This document shows, piece after piece, positions 8,416-15,337 of a DNA stretch of 35,153 nt (its first letter is position 1; each line of letters starts with the position of its first letter). Below the pieces are notes generated by a model. It searched no databases, had not been told where the DNA came from, and saw only the letters and a program-made list of their open reading frames with translations. The translations under genes and the position numbers were made by a program. The stretch is from Planctomycetota bacterium (GTDB lineage: Bacteria; Planctomycetota; UBA1135; GCA-002686595), in contig JAJDEV010000098.1 of NCBI GenBank assembly GCA_029259605.1, positions 1 to 35,153 on the forward strand, given 5' to 3'.

Positions 8416-9591
8416 ATGCCCATGAAGTTCTCTGTGCGACGCGCGTCGCGGGCGCTGGCCAAACTGGCCGTGGCGGGGCTCGCTCTGTTTCTGCTGCTCG
8501 AGGTCTCGGCGCGCGTCTATCTGTTCGGGCTCGCCGGGCTCGTGCCGGCGCGGGTGAACAGCGTTCACGGACTGCAACAGACGGGCTACACGCTGCCGTC
8601 GAGGCAGAAGGGTCTGCCGTTCGAGCTGAAGCCGAACGTCGACGGGCACTTCAAGCTCGCGCGCTTCGTGACGAACTCGGACGGTCTGCGCGACAAGGAG
8701 TACGCGCTCGAGAAGCCCGCGAACACGTTTCGCGTCGCGGTGTGCGGCTCGTCGTTCGCCCTCCCGGCCGGCGTGGCGATCGAGGACGCGTTCCACAGCC
8801 GACTCGAGGAGCGCCTCTCGCGCGAGTTCGCGCCCACGCGCGTCGAGTTCATCAACTTCGCGGTGAGCACGTATGACGCGGGCGAGGTGCTCCGCGTCGC
8901 GCGCCAGCGTGCGCTCGACTACGACCCCGACCTGATCCTGTTCACCACCACGGCGCAGTCGTCGCGCGGGTTGCTCGAGGTGACCGAGGACGACGAGGCG
9001 GAGCGAGAGACGGGCGAGAAGCGCGCGCCGATCGTCGGACGCGAGGAGCGCTTCGCGCAGTCCTATCCGTTCCTGCAGAGCTTCTTCATCCGGCTGATTC
9101 AGCTGCGCACAGCGGATGAAGCCATCGAGCCGGGCGTCTACATCGGCACGCTGGAGCGCTTCTACATGTCGCTCGTGAACGACGACGAACCCGAAAGCGA
9201 GGCGCCTCGCGCTCCGTCAGAGAGAGAGCGCAAGGCCGGCGCTCGGCGCGCCCGGCGCGCCGAGCGCGCGGAGTCGGTCGAGGACCGCGGATCCCCGCTC
9301 GTGCGCATGGGCCGCATGCGCGCGAACCAGGGCGTACCGATCGCGCTCGTTCGCCTCGAGTACGACGCGTCACCGCGCAACGAAACGGACCTGGAGATCG
9401 AGCGCGTCGCGCAGATGCTCGGGGTGAAGTACTTCGACACGCGCGACGCCTTCGCCGGCCGTCGCGCGCGCGACTTCTGGCTCTACGACCTCGATCCGCA
9501 TCCGAACGCGCGGGCGCACATCGTCTTCACCGATGCGATCGACGGCTTCCTCCGCTCGTCCGGCCTGCTGAGCGAACTCATCGAGAACTGA
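8416..9591 (+). CDS. Membrane-anchored SGNH/GDSL-type hydrolase (first of pair)
   Basis: About 391 residues from the ATG at 8416; the ATG at 8422 is an equally possible start, and a GTACGGT box at 8405-8411 lies just ahead of both. The N-terminus is basic and then hydrophobic (A-V-A-G-L-A-L-F-L-L-L), giving a membrane anchor. The SGNH blocks are V-C-G-S112-S113-F (block I, with Ser in place of the usual Asp of G-D-S), N-F-A-V-S-T-Y-D (block III-like) and D360-P-H362-P-N-A-R-A-H (block V, catalytic Asp-His). A very basic/acidic stretch of about 30 residues (E-R-E-R-K-A-G-A-R-R-A-R-R) sits between blocks III and V and is unlike the second copy. Such proteins often acylate or deacylate surface polysaccharides; that role is inferred from fold and location. 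Confidence 0.8.
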   Translation: MPMKFSVRRASRALAKLAVAGLALFLLLEVSARVYLFGLAGLVPARVNSVHGLQQTGYTLPSRQKGLPFELKPNVDGHFKLARFVTNSDGLRDKEYALEKPANTFRVAVCGSSFALPAGVAIEDAFHSRLEERLSREFAPTRVEFINFAVSTYDAGEVLRVARQRALDYDPDLILFTTTAQSSRGLLEVTEDDEAERETGEKRAPIVGREERFAQSYPFLQSFFIRLIQLRTADEAIEPGVYIGTLERFYMSLVNDDEPESEAPRAPSERERKAGARRARRAERAESVEDRGSPLVRMGRMRANQGVPIALVRLEYDASPRNETDLEIERVAQMLGVKYFDTRDAFAGRRARDFWLYDLDPHPNARAHIVFTDAIDGFLRSSGLLSELIEN

Positions 9592-9672
9592 CGCCGTCGC
9601 GCGGTCGCCGATCGGCGCGCGTTCCCTTAGCATCGCGCCGTCGAGCCACGCCCTCGCGCATTCCCCTGCTGC

Positions 9673-10653
9673 ATGAAGAAGAAGGTCGCCCACGCGCTGC
9701 TCTTGGTTCTCGTACCGTTGCTCGTCTTCGGCGTGATCGGTGAGATCGTGCTGCGCGTCTATCTCGCGAGCCACATGTTCTACGACGTGGAGATGTCGCG
9801 CTACGCGCTCGCGCTCAAGGTCGACTCGCCGAACCGGAAGATCGGACACCACCACCGGGCGAACGGCGACGCGCACCTGATGGGCGTCGACGTGCGCACG
9901 AACGCCGACGGGTTCCGCGACGACGATTACCCAGTCGAGAAGGGCGACAAGCGCCGCTTCATGTTCCTGGGCGACTCGCTCACGCTCGGGTGGGGCGTCG
10001 AGAAGGAGGAGACGTTCGAGCATCACCTCGAACAGCAGCTCGACGCGCTCGAACCGACCGAGGTCATCAACCTCGGCGTCGGAAACTACAACACGACGCA
10101 GGAGGTCAACCTCTTCCTCGACAAGGGGCTGAAGTACGCACCCGACGACGTCGTGCTCTTCTATTTCATCAACGACGCCGAGCCCCTGCCCAAGAAGGCC
10201 GGCGTGCCGGTCGTCGGGCACTCGCGCCTCATCACGTTCTTCTGGTCGCGCATCAAGGCGGCGAGGGCGCGGCTCTCGCCCGACACGGCCGACTATCGGG
10301 AGTACTACTCGGCGCTCTACCGCGACGGAGCCGACGGTTGGACGAAGAGCCAGGCGGCGCTCCTCCAGCTGCGCGACGCGTGCGCGGACGCGGGCATCGG
10401 TCTGCGCGTCGTGCTGCTCCCCGAACTCCACCAGCTCGATCCGTACACGTTCGCCCCCGAGTACGAGCAGGTGATGGGCTTCCTCGCCGCGAACGGAATC
10501 CGCGCGCGCGACCTCACTCCGCGATTCCAGGACGAGCCCGACCCGCGAACGCTCTGGGTTTCGCTCGACGACGCACACCCGAACGCGCGCGCGCACGCGC
10601 TGATCGCGGAGTACACTCTCGACTTCCTCACGCGGCCGGAGAGCGGCGAATAG
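9673..10653 (+). CDS. Membrane-anchored SGNH/GDSL hydrolase (second of pair)
   Basis: A 326-residue protein with the N-terminus M-K-K-K-V-A-H followed by a strongly hydrophobic segment, so one transmembrane anchor with the rest exported. The catalytic motifs are canonical: F-L-G-D-S102-L-T-L-G-W-G (block I nucleophile), N-L-G-V-G-N-Y-N-T (block III) and D300-A-H302-P-N-A-R-A-H (block V). It is paralogous in layout to the preceding gene, from which it is separated by 81 bp containing a 12-bp perfect palindrome at 9606-9617. Its stop TAG abuts the ATG of a 42-codon gene, which argues for translational coupling. Homologous enzymes accompany O-acylation machinery for exopolysaccharide; no acyltransferase is seen here. 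Confidence 0.85.
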   Translation: MKKKVAHALLLVLVPLLVFGVIGEIVLRVYLASHMFYDVEMSRYALALKVDSPNRKIGHHHRANGDAHLMGVDVRTNADGFRDDDYPVEKGDKRRFMFLGDSLTLGWGVEKEETFEHHLEQQLDALEPTEVINLGVGNYNTTQEVNLFLDKGLKYAPDDVVLFYFINDAEPLPKKAGVPVVGHSRLITFFWSRIKAARARLSPDTADYREYYSALYRDGADGWTKSQAALLQLRDACADAGIGLRVVLLPELHQLDPYTFAPEYEQVMGFLAANGIRARDLTPRFQDEPDPRTLWVSLDDAHPNARAHALIAEYTLDFLTRPESGE

Positions 10654-10782
10654 ATGGAGTTCCTGCGCAAGTACAAGTGGTTCCTGATCACGATCGCGCT
10701 GCTGTACATGGCGATCGCGATCTGGCTCTTCTTCTTCACGAGCGGACCGCAGGAAGTCCCGTTCGAGTACCAGATCTCATGA
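10654..10782 (+). CDS. 42-residue single-span membrane protein, coupled to the SGNH gene
   Basis: The ATG follows the TAG of the SGNH gene with no gap. The 42-residue product begins M-E-F-L-R-K-Y-K-W-F and has one strongly hydrophobic segment (residues about 10-29, L-I-T-I-A-L-L-Y-M-A-I-A-I-W-L-F-F-F), ending P-F-E-Y-Q-I-S. Length, an early aromatic/basic segment, one helix and a terminal P-F-x-Y motif recall the DUF5989 small proteins that sit beside SGNH hydrolases and carbamoyltransferases in other bacteria; this similarity is from memory and not proven. A helper or anchor subunit for the SGNH pair is the simplest inference. Most gene finders would miss it because of its size. Confidence 0.7.
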   Translation: MEFLRKYKWFLITIALLYMAIAIWLFFFTSGPQEVPFEYQIS

Positions 10783-10925
10783 GCTCGGGCGACGCCTGAG
10801 GCGCCTCGGTCGGACCGGACGCGCGGCCCGCGACGAGATCCCGATTTCTTGCCCCGCTCGCGTTCGAATGCCCCAGCATCGGGGGACGCCGTCTCGCGAC
10901 TCGCCCCCTGCCGGAGCTTTCAGCC

Positions 10926-13022
10926 ATGCGTCTTCCCGTCGTACTCGTGGTTTCGTTCACACTGCTCGCCTCGAACACTGACGCGCAGAAGACCAGGCGC
11001 GCGCAACTCGGAGCGCCGACGACGGCCAACGCGGCCGAGCCGTACCTGAAGGTCGCCGAGGTGCTCGAGTTCGCGCGCTTCGGAGCCGCGCAGCAGTCCG
11101 TCGACTTCGACGACACGCTCTCGCTCGACGAGTACGCGACGACGCGCGGTGTGTGGCTCGAGCTCGACGGTGGGATTCGCGTGCGCGCCTCCGCCGGAAC
11201 GGTGCGCGGGAAGGCCGGCAACAAGCTGCGCGCGAGCGGCACGACCGAGCTCGACCACGCGCTCTTCCTCCAACAGACGGATCCGGACGTGTGGCCGTCG
11301 CCGATGCCGAACGACGTGCTCTCGGCGCTCCCCTACACGCCGGCGCTGCGCGTCCGCTTCGAGACGCCGATCTCGCGCGCCGCGTTCGAGATCAAGAGCA
11401 CGGACAACGGCGACGCGACGCTGATCGTCACCCTGCTCGACCGGGACGTCCCGTTCGCCTCGCGCGCATTCAACGCGGGCAACGCATGGGGCGTCGCCGG
11501 GCTCGAGAGCACGCGCCTCTTCGACGAGCTGCGCATCGACCTGATGAACCCGTCGACCGGCGCGCTCGCGCTCGACAACTTGCGCTTCGAGCGGGACACC
11601 CGGGACGACGACTTCGACGGCGTACCGAATTTCGCGGACACGTGCGTCAGCATCCCGAATCCGTTGCAGCACGACACGGACGGCGACGGCATTGGCGACG
11701 CGTGCGACACGTTCCTCTACGACCCGAACAACGACGAGGACGGCGACGGGCTCGGCGCGAACGTCGACAACGCACCGCGGCACTTCAATCCGGACCAACT
11801 GGACTCCGACGGCGACGGGATCGGCGACGCGGGTGATCCGCTGCCGTTCGCGATCGACTCGGATGGCGACGGCATCGAGGACCCGCTCGACAACTGCGTC
11901 AACACCTACAACCCCGACCAGCTCGACATCGACGGGGACGGGATCGGCGACGTGTGCGACGCGAACCTGGCGATTCCCCCCGCGGTGAACCTCGAACTGG
12001 CGATCGGTGGTTCGACCGAAGTCGCGGACGCGGTCGCGCTACCGCCGCTGCCCAAGAAGGTCGACATCGTGATCGCGATCGACTCGACCGGCAGCATGAT
12101 GCCGGAAATTGCCAACGTGAAGGGCGGCGCCATCGAGGCGATCAACAAGCTGCGCGAGGTCATCGCCACCGACCAGGTCCTCTTCGGGCTCGTCAGCTTC
12201 CGCGACTATCCGGTCACGCTCATGTCGTGCGGCTACAACAACCGCTACGCGTTCGACAACGACTACGCGTTCCGCGTCGACTCGCCGATCGGTTCCGACG
12301 ACCAGGTCATCACGGCGGTCGGCAACCTCGTCGCGCAAGGCGGGGCCGACGCCGCGGAGGCTTACGCGCGCGCCCTGTGGGAGGTCAGCCAGCCCGACTC
12401 AGGGATCAAGTTCCGGAGCGGTTCATCGCGCTTCGTCCTCCTGTTCGGCGACGAGGTCCCCCACGACTGCGACCTGCGCGCGGGTGTCCCGTGCGCGACG
12501 ACGCGGCTCACCACCGGCGTCGATCCGGGCCGCGACGAGTTGCTCGGAACCGCGGACGACATCGACTTCCAGGACGCCTCCCTGGCCGGCCTGCGGTCGG
12601 AGTTCACGAAGATGCTCGCCATCTACAGCGGAACGCAGACCCAGGACTTCTGCACCTGGGCCGACTGGGCGAAGTCGACCGGCGGCTATTCGGCGCGCAT
12701 CAACACCAATGGCACCGTCCCGTCCGGCGCCGACCTGACGCGCAAGATGTTCAAGATGATCGGGAGCGGCGAGTACGACCGCATCGAGCCGCGCGTCGCG
12801 TCTTCGGGCGGGCTGCAGATCACGTTCGACCCGCCGTTCATCGACGGGCCGTTGAGCCACCCGTCGACGCTCGCGCTGTTCGGCGGGATGCTCGACTTCG
12901 AGATGACGGTCGCCGTGCCCGCTTCGACTCCGGTGGGAACGACGTCGCTGAGCGCGGTCGTCGAGTTCCTCGCCGACGGCGCGGTCATCGGAACGCAGAC
13001 GGTCGACGTGACGCTCGACTGA
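10926..13022 (+). CDS. Secreted thrombospondin type 3 repeat and VWA domain protein
   Basis: A 698-residue protein with a signal peptide (M-R-L-P-V-V-L-V-V-S, cleavage near T-D-A-Q). Residues about 30-215 form a beta-rich domain of unknown type. From about 220 to 345 there are calcium-binding thrombospondin type 3 repeats with runs such as D-T-D-G-D-G-I-G-D-A-C-D, D-S-D-G-D-G-I-G-D and D-I-D-G-D-G-I-G-D-V-C-D, with paired cysteines. A VWA domain follows: D386-S-T388-G-S390 is the MIDAS site, and later R-F-V-L-L-F-G-D-E is the L-x-x-x-G-D-x-type strand. The last ~80 residues look like a beta-sandwich. Probable location is the cell surface or medium, with calcium-stabilised adhesion as the inferred role. 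A hairpin follows the stop. Confidence 0.87.
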   Translation: MRLPVVLVVSFTLLASNTDAQKTRRAQLGAPTTANAAEPYLKVAEVLEFARFGAAQQSVDFDDTLSLDEYATTRGVWLELDGGIRVRASAGTVRGKAGNKLRASGTTELDHALFLQQTDPDVWPSPMPNDVLSALPYTPALRVRFETPISRAAFEIKSTDNGDATLIVTLLDRDVPFASRAFNAGNAWGVAGLESTRLFDELRIDLMNPSTGALALDNLRFERDTRDDDFDGVPNFADTCVSIPNPLQHDTDGDGIGDACDTFLYDPNNDEDGDGLGANVDNAPRHFNPDQLDSDGDGIGDAGDPLPFAIDSDGDGIEDPLDNCVNTYNPDQLDIDGDGIGDVCDANLAIPPAVNLELAIGGSTEVADAVALPPLPKKVDIVIAIDSTGSMMPEIANVKGGAIEAINKLREVIATDQVLFGLVSFRDYPVTLMSCGYNNRYAFDNDYAFRVDSPIGSDDQVITAVGNLVAQGGADAAEAYARALWEVSQPDSGIKFRSGSSRFVLLFGDEVPHDCDLRAGVPCATTRLTTGVDPGRDELLGTADDIDFQDASLAGLRSEFTKMLAIYSGTQTQDFCTWADWAKSTGGYSARINTNGTVPSGADLTRKMFKMIGSGEYDRIEPRVASSGGLQITFDPPFIDGPLSHPSTLALFGGMLDFEMTVAVPASTPVGTTSLSAVVEFLADGAVIGTQTVDVTLD

Positions 13023-13028
13023 CGCCGT

Positions 13029-13044
13029 CCGCCCACGCGGGCGG
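13029..13044 (+). terminator. GC hairpin after the TSP3-VWA gene, without a U tract
   Basis: Arms CCGCCC and GGGCGG with loop ACGC start 7 nt after the stop codon. No T run follows, so termination is possible but not established. Confidence 0.35.
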
Positions 13045-13082
13045 TTCGGCGCGGCGGCGATCGAGACCTCGGCCGCTCGTGT

Positions 13083-13100
13083 ACGGAATGCGCGTTCCGT
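13083..13100. promoter_or_regulatory. Inverted repeat at the dynamin gene promoter
   Basis: ACGGAA, 6 nt, TTCCGT forms an almost perfect 18-bp palindrome. It ends directly before TTGGAG (13101-13106), which lies 16 nt from the TAGAAT box and could act as a weak -35. Position makes an operator plausible; no regulator is known. Confidence 0.3.
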
Positions 13101-13122
13101 TTGGAGTCTCCCGATCGCCCGC

Positions 13123-13128
13123 TAGAAT
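13123..13128 (+). promoter_or_regulatory. -10-like box TAGAAT of the dynamin-like gene
   Basis: CG-CTAGAAT is 30 nt before the ATG at 13159, with TTGGAG 16 nt further upstream. TAGAAT matches TATAAT at five of six positions. Confidence 0.5.
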
Positions 13129-13158
13129 AGGCCTCCACCCAAAGCAGGCAGGCCCACC

Positions 13159-15321
13159 ATGAGAACCGCGTTCACGTCTTTCTCGCGTGATTTCTCTCGC
13201 TCCGTTCGTCCCCTCCTCGAGCCCTTCGACGCGGCCCTCGGGGCCGTCGAAACCGCCCCGGACGACGAGCTGCACGCGGAGATCCTTCCGGACTTCAAGC
13301 ACGCGCGCGACCAGCTCGGCGTCTTGCTCGAGAAGGTGGAGAGCCAGCAGACCTACGTCATGATCTTCGGCCCGCTGAAGAGCGGGAAGTCGACGCTGAT
13401 GAACGCGCTCGCCGGCGCCTACGTCAGCGAGGTGACGAGCTTGCCCGCCTACCCGACGGTCGTGTTCGTCTCGCACAGCGGGACGTACTCGCATCGCGTG
13501 ACGCGCTTCGACGGGACGGTCGAGGAGGCCGACAACCCCGACGCGCTGCACGGGTTGATCAAGGTCGCTCACAGCGAGCTCGCGGACGCCATTCTCGAGG
13601 CCGAGCGTCAGTCGCGGACGTTCGATCCGATGGTCGACCTGCCGCGCACGATCAAGCGCATCGACGTGCGGCTGCCGGCCGGCGAGCTCGAGGCGTCGGA
13701 CACGGTCCTGGTGGACACGCCCGGACTCTACACGCGGATGAAGTTCGGCTACGACGCGATGACGCGCGACTTCCGCCACGCCGCGTCGATCGCCATCTTC
13801 GTCGTGCGCTCCGACAACATCTTTCTCGAGCAGGTGTTCGAGGAGTTCACCGAGCTGCTCGACCTCTTCAGCCGGGTCTTCCTGGTGCTGAACTACGACT
13901 CGTCCAAGGTCGACGTCGACGCGCAAGGACGGCTCGTGCCCAGCCTCGAGCAGACCGAGCCCGAGCGCATCGTGCGCGCCTTCGAGGAGTACTCGATGAA
14001 CGCGCGCATGAAGCAGGCCGAGAAGGAAGGGCGCCTGCGCATCGTTCCGATCGACCTGCTGCGCTCCGCTTCCGCGCGTCTGCAGCAGGCGTTGGGCACT
14101 GCCCTGGACGACGCGGATGCCCAGGATTCGAAAGAGGGCGAGAACCCGGCCGGTCGCTTCCTCGAATTCCGCGACGAGCTCACCGACTTCCTCGACAGCA
14201 ACGATCACCTCAACACGTTCATCAGCGACAGCCTGACGCGCTCGGGGATCCTGCTCGACCAGCTCGAGGGCGCCGCGGTGCACCATTCGATCCGCCACTT
14301 CGTCAAGCGCCTCGAGGACCTGGTCGACGCACGCGACGAGCAGCGCCGACTCCTGCAGGCGACGCGCGACACGCTGGCGTTCGACTGGACCGGCGCGCTC
14401 GAGATCGAGCGTCGCGCCGCCGCGCCCGGCGCGCGCGAGCGCTCGCAACTCGTCGGCGACGCGCTCCGCTCGCAGGTCGATCGTGCGTTGACCGATTGGT
14501 TCGGGACGGACGCGAGCCTCGACACGCTGGTCGAGGGGACCCTGGTCCCGAGCCTGAAGAACGCTCGCGCCAAGCTCCGTGTTCTCGCGCTCGACGATCT
14601 ACGACGCCGCATCGACACGGGCCTTCCGGCCTTGAACAGCACGGACGAGCTGCGCGACGCGATCGATTTGCTCGACCTCGACCTGGCGGCGCTCGGTCGC
14701 GAGGCGTTGGTCGACGTCGAGAGCCGGCCGGCGAAGGGGCCGCGCATTCAGTGGCCGCTCTCGACCGACGACGTGCCGGTCAAGAAGCGCTTCGTCGATT
14801 GGCTGCTCTTCCGCAACCGCGACACGGTCAGCGAGCGGCTCCTCGGCGCGGCCGACCGGCCGACCCAGAAGATCCCTCCGTTGCAGAAGGCGCGCTTGCT
14901 CGGCGACGCCGCGCGCGCCTCGATGGTCGGCGCGCTCGAGCGCGCGCACGGCAAGCTCATCCAGGCCACGCTCGCCGGATTGGAGCGCGACGTGGACGCC
15001 GTTTTCGCCGCGGCGTTCGAAGAGCGCCTGCGCCAGATCCTCACGCTGCGCGAAGAGACGCTCGTCCCCTGCGTCGACGACCTCGTGCACGAGGTCGAGG
15101 TGCGCCGCAACGTCCCGGTGCGACTCGAAGCGTTGCGCGCCGCGCTGCGCGAAGCCCGCGCCGAACTCCAGGTTGTGCGCGACCGCAACACTCCCGTCCT
15201 CAGCGACATCGAGATCGTCCCGGTCCGGAGCGCAGAGCCCGAGGCGGAACAGGTCGACGTCGATCAGGAGCACGACCCGCAACTCGATCCCGTATCGACG
15301 CCCGTCGAGCCTGCGAACTGA
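13159..15321 (+). CDS. Bacterial dynamin-like GTPase
   Basis: A 720-residue protein. The GTPase domain has G1 at residues 71-78 (G-P-L-K-S-G-K-S), a Thr-containing switch region (L-P-A-Y-P-T-V-V-F), and G3 at 186-189 (D-T-P-G). The expected G4 N/T-K-x-D is replaced by L-N-Y-D-S-S-K-V-D, as is often seen in divergent dynamins. The remaining ~450 residues are mostly alpha-helical with long charged heptad-like stretches, fitting the dynamin stalk/bundle, and the C-terminus is acidic. Dynamin-like proteins remodel or fuse membranes through GTP-driven assembly; bacterial copies often occur as adjacent pairs, but this one stands alone. No signal peptide, so it would act at the cytoplasmic face. It converges on the phosphodiesterase-TPR gene with a 16-bp gap. 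Confidence 0.85.
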   Translation: MRTAFTSFSRDFSRSVRPLLEPFDAALGAVETAPDDELHAEILPDFKHARDQLGVLLEKVESQQTYVMIFGPLKSGKSTLMNALAGAYVSEVTSLPAYPTVVFVSHSGTYSHRVTRFDGTVEEADNPDALHGLIKVAHSELADAILEAERQSRTFDPMVDLPRTIKRIDVRLPAGELEASDTVLVDTPGLYTRMKFGYDAMTRDFRHAASIAIFVVRSDNIFLEQVFEEFTELLDLFSRVFLVLNYDSSKVDVDAQGRLVPSLEQTEPERIVRAFEEYSMNARMKQAEKEGRLRIVPIDLLRSASARLQQALGTALDDADAQDSKEGENPAGRFLEFRDELTDFLDSNDHLNTFISDSLTRSGILLDQLEGAAVHHSIRHFVKRLEDLVDARDEQRRLLQATRDTLAFDWTGALEIERRAAAPGARERSQLVGDALRSQVDRALTDWFGTDASLDTLVEGTLVPSLKNARAKLRVLALDDLRRRIDTGLPALNSTDELRDAIDLLDLDLAALGREALVDVESRPAKGPRIQWPLSTDDVPVKKRFVDWLLFRNRDTVSERLLGAADRPTQKIPPLQKARLLGDAARASMVGALERAHGKLIQATLAGLERDVDAVFAAAFEERLRQILTLREETLVPCVDDLVHEVEVRRNVPVRLEALRAALREARAELQVVRDRNTPVLSDIEIVPVRSAEPEAEQVDVDQEHDPQLDPVSTPVEPAN

Positions 15322-15337
15322 GCTCGACGAGCGCGCG

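Noticed and set aside
9606..9617. A 12-bp perfect palindrome between the SGNH genes as a terminator
   Set aside because: It has no loop and no T run. It may be incidental in such GC-rich sequence, so it is mentioned only with the gene.
11603..11960. Tandem DNA repeats in the TSP3-VWA gene as a possible CRISPR or mobile repeat
   Set aside because: The repetition is at the protein level (Asp/Gly-rich calcium loops); the DNA copies vary and spacers are not of uniform length.
12985..14448. A 487-codon minus-strand open frame opposite the dynamin-like gene
   Set aside because: It lies antisense to the Walker A and DTPG motifs of a clear GTPase and is composed of Arg/Val/Glu runs without a fold signature.
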